In this document: in pieces, positions 34,271 to 43,312 of the stretch
Layout: the number at the start of each line of letters is the position of its first letter
Position numbering within the stretch: position 1 is the first letter of the stretch
Assembly: GCF_964266745.1 (NCBI RefSeq)
Contig: NZ_CAXWGX010000028.1
Coordinates: 186,001-250,000, forward strand
DNA from: Propionicimonas sp020161015
GTDB taxonomy: Bacteria > Actinomycetota > Actinomycetes > Propionibacteriales > Propionibacteriaceae
Reading direction: 5' to 3'
DNA: 64,000 nt
The notes under the pieces: generated by a model
Database searches by the model: none
What the model saw: the letters and a program-made list of their open reading frames with translations, nothing else
What the model was told of the DNA's origin: nothing
Translations under genes and position numbers: made by a program

Positions 34271-36133
34271 ATGGACGATGCCATCTACCCGGACCCGTCG
34301 TTCGGGGCCGAGGACACCGCGCTGCGCGAGGCCGCCGCTGCCGACCCGATCGGCTTCTGGGCCGACCGCGCCGCAGAACTGGAGTGGTACGAGCCGTGGG
34401 AGAAGGTGCTCGACGACACGAACCCGCCGTTCTACAAGTGGTTTACCGGCGCGCGCACGAACATCGTCCACAACTGCATCGACCGCCACCTCTCCGGCCC
34501 GTACAAGAACAAGCTCGCGCTCATCTGGGTGGGCGAGAACGGGACGGACTACAAGACCTACAGCTACTTCAGCCTGAACCGCGAGGTCAACCAGATGGCC
34601 AACGTGCTCAAGGCGATGGGCGTGGGCCGGGGTGACAAGATCACGATCTACCTGCCGCGGATCCCCGAGGTCGTCTTCGCGATGCTCGCCTGCGCGAAGC
34701 TCGGCGCGGTGCACTCGGTGATCTTCGCCGGCTTCTCCGCCGACGCGCTGGCCGACCGCATCGACGACTCGGAGTCGAAGGTGGTGATCACCGCGGACGG
34801 CTCCTGGGTGAACGGCGGCATCTTCAAGCTCAAGGACATCGTCGACGAGGCGATCCGCTTCTCCCCGTCCGTGGAGAACGTGATCGTCGTGAAGCGCACC
34901 GGCCACGAGGTGGCCATGGACGCGCTCCGCGACCACTGGTACCACGACCTGACCGCGCTGCCGATCGCGAAGGGCGACTGCCCGACCGAGCAGATGGACG
35001 CAGAGGACCCGCTGTTCATCCTGTACACCTCGGGTTCCACCGGGAAGCCGAAGGCGATCCTCCACAGCCACGGCGGCTACATGGTGGGCACCTACACGAC
35101 CCTGAAGTACACCTTCGACATCCGCGACGAGGACCGGTGGTGGTGCACGGCCGACCCGGGCTGGATCACCGGCCACTCCTACCTCGTCTACGGCCCGCTG
35201 CTGGCCGGGGCGACCTCGTTCATGTTCGAGGGCGGTCCCACCTACCCCTACCCGAACCGGTGGTGGCAGCTGATCGAGTACTACGGGATCACGACCTTCT
35301 ACACCGCGCCGACGGCGATCCGGTCGCTGATGCGGTTCGGCGAGGCGTGGCCGAACCGGCACGACCTCAGTTCGCTGCGGCTGCTCGGGTCGGTGGGGGA
35401 GCCGATCAACCCGGAGGCATGGCACTGGTTCCACCGGGTGATCGGCAAGGGACGCTGCCCGATCATGGACACCTGGTGGCAGACCGAGACCGGCATGTTC
35501 CAGATCTGCCCGACGCCGTCGATGCCGCTGAAGCCGGGCTCGGCGGGCAAGCCCTTCTACGGGCAGGTGGCCGAGATCCTCAACGAGGCCGGCGAGCCGG
35601 TGCCTGATGGCGAGGAGGGCTTCCTCGTGCTCACCAAGCCGTGGCCGGGGATGCTGCGGACGCTCTTCAAGGACGACGAGAGGTACGTGAACACGTACTG
35701 GTCGAAGTACCCCGGCAAGTACCTCGCGGGCGACTCGGCCCGCCGGGACGCCGACGGCTACTTCTGGGTGATCGGCCGCACCGACGACGTGATCAAGGTG
35801 TCCGGGCACCGGCTCGGCACGGCGGAGGTCGAGTCGGCGCTGGTCTCGCACCCGGCGGTCGCCGAGGCTGCGGCGATCGGCCTGCCGCACGAGGTGAAGG
35901 GCAACGCGATCCACGCCTTCGTGGTGCTGCGCATGGGCTACGAGGGCAGTCCCCAGCTGGCAGAGGACCTGCGCAAGCACGTCTCGGTGCACCTGTCCCC
36001 GATCGCGAAGCCGGACTGGATCGACTTCCCGGACAAGCTGCCCAAGACCCGCTCCGGCAAGATCATGCGCCGGGTGCTGAAGGCCCGCGCGCTCGGCCAG
36101 GACGAGGGCGACCTCACCACCCTGGAGGAGTAG
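34271..36133 (+). CDS. acs: Acetyl-CoA synthetase-type acyl-CoA ligase
   Basis: A 620-residue AMP-forming ligase. The P-loop is LYTSGSTGKPKAI (near 258), the adenylate-binding region MDTWWQTETG (near 400), and the C-terminal acetylatable-lysine motif TRSGKIMRRVLKA (near 600). An N-terminal ACAS-type domain is present. It activates acetate, or perhaps propionate, to the CoA thioester. The perfect AGGAGG fixes the ATG; an earlier in-frame start at 34229 would run through the -10 and SD. Monocistronic by spacing. Confidence 0.9.
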   Translation: MDDAIYPDPSFGAEDTALREAAAADPIGFWADRAAELEWYEPWEKVLDDTNPPFYKWFTGARTNIVHNCIDRHLSGPYKNKLALIWVGENGTDYKTYSYFSLNREVNQMANVLKAMGVGRGDKITIYLPRIPEVVFAMLACAKLGAVHSVIFAGFSADALADRIDDSESKVVITADGSWVNGGIFKLKDIVDEAIRFSPSVENVIVVKRTGHEVAMDALRDHWYHDLTALPIAKGDCPTEQMDAEDPLFILYTSGSTGKPKAILHSHGGYMVGTYTTLKYTFDIRDEDRWWCTADPGWITGHSYLVYGPLLAGATSFMFEGGPTYPYPNRWWQLIEYYGITTFYTAPTAIRSLMRFGEAWPNRHDLSSLRLLGSVGEPINPEAWHWFHRVIGKGRCPIMDTWWQTETGMFQICPTPSMPLKPGSAGKPFYGQVAEILNEAGEPVPDGEEGFLVLTKPWPGMLRTLFKDDERYVNTYWSKYPGKYLAGDSARRDADGYFWVIGRTDDVIKVSGHRLGTAEVESALVSHPAVAEAAAIGLPHEVKGNAIHAFVVLRMGYEGSPQLAEDLRKHVSVHLSPIAKPDWIDFPDKLPKTRSGKIMRRVLKARALGQDEGDLTTLEE

Positions 36134-36289
36134 CCGGACCGTCGATGGAGCTTGCTGTCCACGGCTGCCGCGCCCCGGTCGCTGGGCGCCGCCGCGTGGG
36201 CCCTCCTGACGGTTGAACCGGGTCACGCGCCGGGGTGCTCGATATGGGAGTGTTGGGCAGTCTCGAACCGTCGTCCTTGGGGGGTGGCT

Positions 36290-37447
36290 GTGCCCAGTCC
36301 AACACGAGCCCGCCTCGCCCTCGCTGCTGTCGCCGCAGCGGCTGCCGTGGCCGTGATCGTGGTGGCCGGGATGGCGCCGACGGTCGGCTCCGACTTCCTG
36401 GACCTGCGTGTGTACCGGGGCGCGGTCGAGGCCATGCTCAGCGGGCACGGCCTGTATGACTCCGGCCTTCGGTTCGGCGCGGGCGAGTTGTCGTTCCTGT
36501 ACCCACCGTTCGCTGCGCTGCTCGTCGCCGCGACGCTGTGGATGCCGATCGGCTCAGCCGGGATGGCGTGGCTGCTCGCGCAGATCGGCATGGCAAGTGT
36601 GCTCGTCTGGCTGATGCTCAGGCAGAATGGCTCGAGCGCACGGGCGTCGTTGCCGGGGAGCGCGCCGACGGTCCTCCTCGCGCTCGGTCTGTTCATGATG
36701 TCCCAACCGGTGCTCGAAGGCTTCGCCTTGGGGCAGATGAGCCTGTTCATCGTGATGCTGAGTACGGTCGACCTGCTGCTCCTGCCGTCCCGGTGGCGCG
36801 GTGTACTGGTCGGCGTGTCTGCCGCGATCAAGTTGACGCCGTTGTTCTTCGTCGCGCTGTTCCTGGTGAATCGACAGTGGCGAGCGGCAGCCACGGCGGT
36901 CAGTGCTTTCGTCGTCTCCACCGGGCTTGGCTTTGTCGTCCTCCCTGCGGAGTCGTTCGAATACTGGACCAGGGTGGTCTTCGACACGTCGCGCGTGCCG
37001 GGCCTCGGGTTCGAGAAGAACCTGACGATTCTGGGGCAGCTGATGTTCTGGGGTGTCCCGGATGCGTGGCAGCGGCCCGCCTGGGTCGTTCTCGCCGCGG
37101 TGGTCGCAACGACGGTCCTGTGGAGAGCGCGCCAGCATTGGCGGGCCGAAGAGCGGACAAGTGCGGTGCTGGTGGCCGGAGTCGGCTCCTCCCTGGTGTC
37201 TCCCGTCGCCTGGCCGCACCTTTGGGTCTGGCTGCCGATGGTCGCGGTCCACCTGACGATCGCCCCGAAGCGGGCAACGCGGGTTGTCGGCTGGGTCGGG
37301 CTGGTGGCGAGCGCATCCTGGTCCCCTGTGTGGCCCCCAGTGACCAGTTCGCCGGGGATCCTGGCCGTCATCGGTTGTGCACCGGTTCTCGTCGGGCTCT
37401 GCCTCGCGGTTCTGGGTTTGCCCCGGGAAGCCCGTGTGAGGGTCTGA
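36290..37447 (+). CDS. GT87-type polyprenol-phosphate-dependent mannosyltransferase (DUF2029)
   Basis: A 385-residue polytopic membrane protein with about ten helices. The first extracytoplasmic loop has DFLDLRVYRGAVEAMLSGHG with the conserved acidic residue, then LYPPFAALL, as in GT87 enzymes that transfer mannose from polyprenyl phosphate mannose. The start is uncertain (GTG 36290 or 36284). The third base of codons looks less GC-biased than in neighbouring genes, so it may have been acquired. A hairpin at 37470-37487 follows it. Confidence 0.78.
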   Translation: MPSPTRARLALAAVAAAAAVAVIVVAGMAPTVGSDFLDLRVYRGAVEAMLSGHGLYDSGLRFGAGELSFLYPPFAALLVAATLWMPIGSAGMAWLLAQIGMASVLVWLMLRQNGSSARASLPGSAPTVLLALGLFMMSQPVLEGFALGQMSLFIVMLSTVDLLLLPSRWRGVLVGVSAAIKLTPLFFVALFLVNRQWRAAATAVSAFVVSTGLGFVVLPAESFEYWTRVVFDTSRVPGLGFEKNLTILGQLMFWGVPDAWQRPAWVVLAAVVATTVLWRARQHWRAEERTSAVLVAGVGSSLVSPVAWPHLWVWLPMVAVHLTIAPKRATRVVGWVGLVASASWSPVWPPVTSSPGILAVIGCAPVLVGLCLAVLGLPREARVRV

Positions 37448-37469
37448 TGCTCGTGGCACGTGTGCAGAG

Positions 37470-37487
37470 CCCGCCGTCAACGGCGGG
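37470..37487 (+). terminator. Hairpin after the GT87 gene
   Basis: Perfect stem CCCGCCG/CGGCGGG with loop TCAA, 22 bases after the stop. No T-run, as is common in GC-rich actinobacteria. Confidence 0.5.
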
Positions 37488-37546
37488 TCCGTGCGTCGCC
37501 GGTGCGCGTCCCCGGGCTGCGCAGCGCGTCCCGCGATGATGTCCCC

Positions 37547-38527
37547 ATGGAGCGAGAACTCACCGCGCCCGTCTCCCTGACCCGCCCGGACGGCACGCTG
37601 AACCCGGAGTCGATCGGCTGGGCGCGCCGGCCGCTGGTGGACACCTCGGGCATCGGGGGACGTCGCGGGTGGCCGCGCAACAAGCGGTGGGAGTACTGGA
37701 ACGTCGTCACGCCCACCCACGTGCTGGCGCTGACCGTGTCGCACATCGACTACGCCGCCGTCCACGAGGTGTGGGTGTTCGACCGCCGCTCGCAGCAGGC
37801 GTGGCCGGCGGCGGCGACCGTCCTGCCGGCGCGGGGGGCCACGCTCCCGGCGAGCCTGGGTGCGGGACCCGCGCGGGCGCGCGCCACCGGGCTCGCCATC
37901 GACATCACCCCCGGAGAGGGCACCGTCCGTCTCCGGGCGGAGACCTCCGCCGTGTCGTTCGACGTCACGGTCACCCGTCCGGCCGCCCACGACTGCCTGG
38001 CGGTCGTCGTCCCGTGGTCGCGGCGACGGTTCCAGTACACGGTCAAGGACGTCGCGCTGCCCGCCTCCGGGACGCTGGTCATCGACGGGCAGCGCCACGA
38101 CGTGCCGGCCGGCTCGTGGGCCGTCCTCGACCACGGACGGGGGCGCTGGCCCTACGACGTCGCGTGGAACTGGGGAGCCGGCTCGGGGGTGTCCGGCGGG
38201 CACACGATCGGCGTCCAGGTGGGCGGACGCTGGACCGCCGGCACCGGCTCGACGGAGAACGGGATCCTTGTCGACGGCGTGATGCACAAGATCTCCTCAG
38301 AGCTCGACTGGCGCTACGACCTGGCCGACTGGCGGCGTCCGTGGCGGGTGACCGGGGGCGGGCTGGACGCGACCTTCACCCCGGAGTACGACCGCCGCGC
38401 CTCCTCGAACCTGGTCGTGGTCTCTGCCCGCACCGACCAGTGCTTCGGCACGTGGTCGGGAACGTTCGACGGCCTGGCCTTCGACGGGCTCTACGGGTGG
38501 GCGGAGGACGTCCACAACCGCTGGTAG
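37547..38527 (+). CDS. DUF2804 family protein
   Basis: A 326-residue protein matching DUF2804: N-terminal GWARRPLVDTSGI, KRWEYWNVVTPTHVLALTVSHIDY, and a C-terminal beta-sandwich-like part with DLADWRRPWRVTG and DQCFGTWSGTFDGLAFDGLYGWAEDVHNRW-type family ending. The fold resembles lipocalin-like or AttH-like proteins; function unknown. No signal peptide. The ATG at 37547 is preferred to upstream in-frame GTG codons because the family begins near here. Confidence 0.83.
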   Translation: MERELTAPVSLTRPDGTLNPESIGWARRPLVDTSGIGGRRGWPRNKRWEYWNVVTPTHVLALTVSHIDYAAVHEVWVFDRRSQQAWPAAATVLPARGATLPASLGAGPARARATGLAIDITPGEGTVRLRAETSAVSFDVTVTRPAAHDCLAVVVPWSRRRFQYTVKDVALPASGTLVIDGQRHDVPAGSWAVLDHGRGRWPYDVAWNWGAGSGVSGGHTIGVQVGGRWTAGTGSTENGILVDGVMHKISSELDWRYDLADWRRPWRVTGGGLDATFTPEYDRRASSNLVVVSARTDQCFGTWSGTFDGLAFDGLYGWAEDVHNRW

Positions 38528-38600
38528 CAGATGATGCACTGCCCGCTGTCAGTGGTGGCCACCAGACTGGGCCCGGACCACGACACGAAGGGGAAGGCCC

Positions 38601-39029
38601 ATGGCACTGCTCAATCCGTACATCTCGTTCCGCGACACGGCGCGCGAGGCGATGGAGTTCTACCGCTCCGTCTTCGGCGGCGAACTCACCGTCGCGACCT
38701 TCGGCGAGTACGAGATGCCGGGCATCGGTGAGGATGAGCGCGACAAGGTGATGCACGCCCAGCTCACCACGCCGTCCGGCTTCACTCTGATGGCCGCGGA
38801 CACGCCGGCGTTCATGGAGCGGACGGCCGGGAACACGATCACCGTCTCGCTCAGCGGCAACGAGCAGGACGAGCTGCGCGGCTACTGGGAGCGGCTCGCC
38901 GACGGCGGCACGGTCACGCTGCCGCTCGACCAGTCGCCCTGGGGTGACTCCTTCGGCCAGCTCGTCGACCGCTTCGGGATCGCCTGGATGGTGAACATCG
39001 CCGGGACGGCGGCGCCGGCCCAGGGCTGA
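38601..39029 (+). CDS. VOC family protein, PhnB-like
   Basis: A 142-residue single-domain VOC protein resembling PhnB/3-demethylubiquinone methyltransferase-like proteins: LNPYISFRDTAREAMEFYRSVFGGEL at the N-terminus (two short motifs), HAQLTTPSGFTLMAAD near 50, and the closing FGQLVDRFGIAWMVN. Such proteins bind a metal or small ligand; substrate unknown. AGGGGAAGG precedes the ATG. Confidence 0.85.
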   Translation: MALLNPYISFRDTAREAMEFYRSVFGGELTVATFGEYEMPGIGEDERDKVMHAQLTTPSGFTLMAADTPAFMERTAGNTITVSLSGNEQDELRGYWERLADGGTVTLPLDQSPWGDSFGQLVDRFGIAWMVNIAGTAAPAQG

Positions 39030-39050
39030 GCCGGCGGCCCGGGGCGCGCC

Positions 39051-39572
39051 TCAGAGGCCGGCCACGAACCGGTCGAGCAGCGCCCGTCCCTCGGGCCACG
39101 GGCCGCGCCCGGACGCGGTGCTGAGGTGGCCGCCCCGCTCCACCTCGACGAGGTCGGCGCCCAGGAGGGCCGCGGTGTCGCGACTGAAGCCGATCCCGGC
39201 GTACGGGTCGTCGGTCGAGGCCACCATCAGCGCCGGGACGGACACCGGGACGGTGGGTCGGGCGAAGCCGGTGATCTCGGGCGGGAACGTGGGCCCCTCG
39301 GGGTCGGGCACGGCCACCAGGAAGGCGCCGGCCGCGCCGCCGGGGTGGCGTTCCAGCCAGGCGAGGGCGGTGAGGCAGCCGAGGCTGTGCGCCACGATCA
39401 CCGCCCCCGGGGTCATCACGGCGTCGAGGGCGGCCACCCAGTCGTCGAACGCCGGCTCGGTCCACGAGCCGGGGGCGGTGCGGACGGCGTCCGGCCCGAG
39501 GCCGGCCTGCCACAACGTCTGCCAGTGGCCCTCGTCGGAGTCGAGGTAGCCCGGCGCGATCACGTACCGCAC
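39051..39572 (-). CDS. RBBP9/YdeN-type serine hydrolase
   Basis: A 173-residue alpha/beta hydrolase of the RBBP9/YdeN family. The N-terminus is RYVIAPGYLDSDEGHWQTLW. The nucleophile elbow is VAHSLGCLTAL (Ser near 63), Asp in STDDPYAG, and His in RGGHLSTASG near 150. Small esterase of unknown substrate. The GTG at 39572 is chosen because the family starts a few residues before the PGY motif. It lies 5 bases after xseB on the same strand. Confidence 0.85.
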   Translation of the reverse strand: MRYVIAPGYLDSDEGHWQTLWQAGLGPDAVRTAPGSWTEPAFDDWVAALDAVMTPGAVIVAHSLGCLTALAWLERHPGGAAGAFLVAVPDPEGPTFPPEITGFARPTVPVSVPALMVASTDDPYAGIGFSRDTAALLGADLVEVERGGHLSTASGRGPWPEGRALLDRFVAGL

Positions 39573-39577
39573 GCGGC

Positions 39578-39775
39578 TCAGCCCTCCTTGGGACGGGCCG
39601 CGTCGATCCGGGCCCGGGCGCCGTCCAGCCACTGCTGGCAGATCGTGGCGAGCTGCTCGCCGCGCTCCCACAGCGCCATCGACTCCGACAGCGGGACGCT
39701 GCCCGACTCGAGCGTCCGGACGATCTCGACCAGCTGCTCGCGGGCCTCCTCGTAGCTGGGTTCCGGCGTGGCCAT
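39578..39775 (-). CDS. xseB: Exodeoxyribonuclease VII small subunit
   Basis: A 65-residue helical protein with the XseB pattern SYEEAREQLVEIVRTLESG (residues 7-25) and LSESMALWERGEQLATICQQ (29-48). It partners XseA in degrading single-stranded DNA. The ATG lies 2 bases after the xseA stop. Length fits the family. Confidence 0.92.
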   Translation of the reverse strand: MATPEPSYEEAREQLVEIVRTLESGSVPLSESMALWERGEQLATICQQWLDGARARIDAARPKEG

Positions 39776-39777
39776 GG

Positions 39778-40995
39778 CTACTCCTGTGGTGTGGTCTCGG
39801 TGACGGTGAGCCCGAGCCGGCCGTCGGCCAGCCGGGCGGTGACGTGGGCGCCGGCCCTCGTCGCGGAGACGCGGTCGACGGTCCGTCCGCTCTCGTCGGC
39901 GAGGATCGCGTACCCGCGCTGGAGCGTGGCCTGCGGGGACAGGGCACGGATGCGCTGGAGGGTGTGTTCCAGCCCCAGTCCCTCCTCGCGCAGCCGGGAC
40001 CCGATCGCGCGGTGCAGGCGGTCGCGGGCGAGCTGGAGGCGCTCGGCGTGCCCGGTCAGGAACGCGCCGGGCTCGCGCAGCACTGGACGGCTGCGCACCT
40101 CGTCGAGCCGGCGCTGCTCGGCGTCGATCCGCGCGGTGATCGCCGCGCGGACGCGGCCGCGCGCCGTCCGCACGAGGTCGGCCTCCGCCGCGGCGTCGGG
40201 GACGACGCGCTTGGCGGCGTCCGTCGGCGTCGACGCGCGCAGGTCGGCGACCAGGTCGATGATCGGGGTGTCGGTCTCGTGGCCGATCGCGCTCACCACG
40301 GGGGTGCGGCAGGCGAACACGGCGCGTGCCAGCGCCTCGTCGCTGAAGGGCAGGAGATCCTCCAGCGAGCCGCCCCCGCGGGCGACGATGATCACGTCCA
40401 CCTCCGGGTGGGCGTCGAGGGCGCGCAGCGCGCCGACCAGCTGCTCCGTGGCCTGCGGGCCCTGCATCAGCGAGTGGCGCACCTCGACGACGGCCGCCGG
40501 CCAGCGGCGCGCGATGTTCTCCACGACGTCGCGCTCCGCGGCGCTCTGGGCCCCGGTGACCAGCCCGACGCGGCGCGGGAGGAAGGGCAGGCGTTTCTTC
40601 CTCGCCGGGTCGAACAGGCCCTCGGCCTGGAGCATCCGCTTGCGCTGTTCGATCGCCGCCAGCAACCGGCCCTCGCCGGACGGACGCAGCTCGCTGCACT
40701 GGAAGGTGAGGTCGCCCGACTTCGTCCACAGCGTCGGGCGGATCCGGGCCGCGACGATGGTGCCCTCGGTGAGCGGGCCGGCGGCGTCCAGCGCCGCGGA
40801 GGAGGTGGAGATGCGCACCGACACCTCCGCCAGGGTGTCCCGCATGGTCAGGAACTGGGTCGGGCCCGAGCGTCGCTTGATCTCGATCAGCTGGCCCTCC
40901 ACCCAGACCTCGCCGAGGCGTTCCACCCAGTTCTTGGTCGCCTGCACCACCGCCCGCAGCGGCTGCGGCTGCTCCGGCGAGCTGGTCATGGCCAT
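39778..40995 (-). CDS. xseA: Exodeoxyribonuclease VII large subunit
   Basis: A 405-residue nuclease subunit. N-terminal OB-fold (about 15-105), catalytic domain with VIIVARGGGSLEDLLPFSDE (near 203) and SAIGHETDTPIIDLVADLRA (near 240), then a coiled-coil region and C-terminal LQRGYAIL. A TAGCCT -10 box on the minus strand (41002-41007) lies 6 bases upstream of the ATG. Operon with xseB, divergent from ispH, as in M. tuberculosis. Confidence 0.94.
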   Translation of the reverse strand: MAMTSSPEQPQPLRAVVQATKNWVERLGEVWVEGQLIEIKRRSGPTQFLTMRDTLAEVSVRISTSSAALDAAGPLTEGTIVAARIRPTLWTKSGDLTFQCSELRPSGEGRLLAAIEQRKRMLQAEGLFDPARKKRLPFLPRRVGLVTGAQSAAERDVVENIARRWPAAVVEVRHSLMQGPQATEQLVGALRALDAHPEVDVIIVARGGGSLEDLLPFSDEALARAVFACRTPVVSAIGHETDTPIIDLVADLRASTPTDAAKRVVPDAAAEADLVRTARGRVRAAITARIDAEQRRLDEVRSRPVLREPGAFLTGHAERLQLARDRLHRAIGSRLREEGLGLEHTLQRIRALSPQATLQRGYAILADESGRTVDRVSATRAGAHVTARLADGRLGLTVTETTPQE

Positions 40996-41001
40996 GCACG
41001 C

Positions 41002-41007
41002 AGGCTA
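41002..41007 (-). promoter_or_regulatory. -10 box, leaderless xseA promoter
   Basis: TAGCCT on the minus strand, ending 6 bases before the ATG at 40995. Confidence 0.45.
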
Positions 41008-41087
41008 GCGGTCGGCACCGACTCCCTCACCCCGTCCCTGCGCTCGGGCCCCGCCGCTTCCCCAGGCGGGGCCGAGGGAGCGCCACG

Positions 41088-41093
41088 TAGACT
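41088..41093 (+). promoter_or_regulatory. -10 box, leaderless ispH promoter
   Basis: TAGACT ends 7 bases before the ATG at 41101. No Shine-Dalgarno site is present. Confidence 0.5.
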
Positions 41094-41100
41094 GGCGGCC

Positions 41101-42063
41101 ATGTCCCCAAGCAAGCGAGTCGTGGTCGCCGCACCCCGTGGCTACTGTGCCGGTGTCGACCGGGCGGTGGTCACCGTCGAGCGGGCGCTCGACGTGTACG
41201 GCCCGCCGGTCTACGTCCGCAAGCAGATCGTCCACAACCGTCACGTGGTCGAGGACCTCGAGGCCCGCGGCGCGATCTTCGTCGAGGAGCTGGCTGAGGT
41301 GCCGGCCGGCGCCACGGTGGTGTTCTCCGCGCACGGGGTCTCGCCGGCGGTGCACGCCGAAGCCGCCGAGCGGGGCCTCAAGACCATCGACGCCACCTGC
41401 CCGCTGGTCACCAAGGTGCACAACGAGGCCCGGAGGTTCGCCTCCCAGGGCGTGCAGATCCTGCTGATCGGCCACGCCGGGCACGAGGAGGTCGAGGGCA
41501 CCACCGGTGAGGCGCCCGACCACATCACCCTCGTCCAGCACCCCGACGACGTGGACGCCGTGGAGCTCGATCCCGGCAAGGTCGCCTGGCTCAGCCAGAC
41601 CACCCTGAGCGTCGACGAGACCTGGGAGACGGTCGGCCGGCTGCGCGAGAAGTTCCCCGCCCTGATCGACCCGCCCAGCGACGACATCTGCTACGCCACC
41701 CAGAACCGGCAGTCGGCGGTCAAGCAGATCGCCGCGCACTCCGACCTGGTGATCGTGGTGGGCTCGCGCAACTCGTCGAACTCGGTGCGCCTGGTCGAGG
41801 TCGCGATCGAGGCAGGGGCGAAGGCCGCCTACCGCGTGGACAACGCCGGCGAGATCGACCCCGCCTGGCTCGAGGGCGTCGACGCGGTAGGGGTCACCTC
41901 GGGCGCCTCCGTGCCCGACGCGCTCGTGCAGGGCGTCCTCGACTACCTGACCGCACAGGGTTTCCCGGAGGCCGTCGAGGAGCGGCTGACCGAGGAGAAC
42001 CTCGTCTTCGCCCTCCCCCCGGAGCTGCGCAAGGACCTCCGGCGCAAGGCGGACGGGGACTGA
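41101..42063 (+). CDS. ispH: 4-hydroxy-3-methylbut-2-enyl diphosphate reductase
   Basis: A 320-residue iron-sulfur enzyme, the last step of the MEP isoprenoid pathway, making IPP and DMAPP. The three cluster cysteines are at residues 16 (RGYCAGVDRA), 100 (DATCPLVTKVH) and 197 (DDICYATQNRQ). The substrate-binding Glu is in GHEEVEGTTGEAP. Length is typical. The start gives the usual N-terminus and fits a leaderless promoter. Supplies precursors for the prenyl synthase at 18.6 kb. Confidence 0.95.
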   Translation: MSPSKRVVVAAPRGYCAGVDRAVVTVERALDVYGPPVYVRKQIVHNRHVVEDLEARGAIFVEELAEVPAGATVVFSAHGVSPAVHAEAAERGLKTIDATCPLVTKVHNEARRFASQGVQILLIGHAGHEEVEGTTGEAPDHITLVQHPDDVDAVELDPGKVAWLSQTTLSVDETWETVGRLREKFPALIDPPSDDICYATQNRQSAVKQIAAHSDLVIVVGSRNSSNSVRLVEVAIEAGAKAAYRVDNAGEIDPAWLEGVDAVGVTSGASVPDALVQGVLDYLTAQGFPEAVEERLTEENLVFALPPELRKDLRRKADGD

Positions 42064-42208
42064 GCCCGGCCGGGCGGAACGATTCCGGGCGCCGGGGTGT
42101 TACCCACGACGTGATCCTCGCCGCGGCTCCACTGTCGGTGGCCGGGTGCATGATCGATACCAGCTGTACCGCCGTCACTGGTCCGCCACGTCGAGGAGGG
42201 AGGCCGGC

Positions 42209-43312
42209 ATGATCCGTTTCACCGACGTCACCAAGGTGTACCCGGGCGGGACGGTCGCCGTCGGCGGCCTCAGCCTGCGTGCGCCGAGCGGGAAGATCAC
42301 CGTCCTCGTCGGTCCTTCGGGCTGCGGCAAGACCACCTCGCTGCGGATGATCAACCGGATGATCGAGCCGACCAGCGGCACCATCGAGATCGACGGCCGC
42401 GACACCTCTGGCCTCGAGCCGAACGAGCTGCGCCGCGGCATCGGCTACGTGATCCAGAGCGGCGGGCTGTTCCCGCACCGCACGATCCTCGACAACATCG
42501 CCACGGTGCCGCTGCTCCTGGGCTGGGACCGGCGGAGGGCCCGCGCTCGCGCGCACGAGCTGCTGGAGCGGGTCGGTCTCGCGCCGGAGCTCGGCCGCCG
42601 CTACCCGAACCAGCTCTCCGGCGGCCAGCAGCAGCGCGTCGGCGTCGCCCGGGCACTCGCCGCCGATCCTCCCGTGATGCTCATGGACGAGCCCTTCAGC
42701 GCCGTCGACCCCGTGGTCCGCGAGCAGTTGCAGGACGAGTTCCTCCGGCTCCAGGCCGACATCGGCAAGACCATCGTCTTCGTCACCCACGACATCGACG
42801 AGGCGATCAAGCTCGGCGACCAGGTCGCCGTCCTGCGCGTCGGGGGGACGCTGGCCCAGCTCGCCGCCCCGGCCGACCTGCTCGCCGACCCGGCCGACGA
42901 CTTCGTGGCCGACTTCCTCGGACGCGACCGCGGCTACCGCGGGCTCGCCTTCACCGAGGCCCCCGCACTGCCGGTCACCCGCGAGCCCACCGTGCGGCTG
43001 GGCGCCGGTGCGGACGAGGCCCTCCGCGTCGCCGCGGGCGAGGAGTGGCTGCTGGTGGTGGATGCGGACGGGGCGCCCGCCGGCTGGGTGCGTCCCTCGG
43101 CGCTGGTCGCGCCGGTCGGCCCCGACGACCTCCACCGCGGCGGTACCGTCGCCCGGGTCGGGGGCTCCCTGCGGGCCGCGCTGGACGCCGCGCTGTCCGC
43201 GCCGAGCCGGCGCGGCGTCCTCGCCGACGACGAGGGACGCCTGGTGGGCACCGTCCGCGCGCAGGACGTCCTCGCCGAGATCGAGCGCGAGCCGTCGGAG
43301 GCCGCCTCGTGA
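42209..43312 (+). CDS. Osmoprotectant (betaine/choline-type) ABC transporter ATPase
   Basis: A 367-residue ATPase of the OpuCA/ProV group. Walker A GPSGCGKTTSLRMINRM, where the MINRMIEPT run is typical of the osmoprotectant family; signature LSGGQQQRVGVARALA; Walker B VMLMDEPFSAVDP. The C-terminal 110 residues look like a weak CBS-type pair ending GVLADDEGRLVGTVRAQD. GAGGAGGGAGG before the ATG is a strong ribosome site. First gene of a four-gene operon. Confidence 0.9.
   Translation: MIRFTDVTKVYPGGTVAVGGLSLRAPSGKITVLVGPSGCGKTTSLRMINRMIEPTSGTIEIDGRDTSGLEPNELRRGIGYVIQSGGLFPHRTILDNIATVPLLLGWDRRRARARAHELLERVGLAPELGRRYPNQLSGGQQQRVGVARALAADPPVMLMDEPFSAVDPVVREQLQDEFLRLQADIGKTIVFVTHDIDEAIKLGDQVAVLRVGGTLAQLAAPADLLADPADDFVADFLGRDRGYRGLAFTEAPALPVTREPTVRLGAGADEALRVAAGEEWLLVVDADGAPAGWVRPSALVAPVGPDDLHRGGTVARVGGSLRAALDAALSAPSRRGVLADDEGRLVGTVRAQDVLAEIEREPSEAAS

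Noticed and set aside
36134..36289. Longer GT87 start at 36152
   Set aside because: The added 46 residues are soluble and Cys/Trp-rich, unlike the family N-terminus, and there is no ribosome site.
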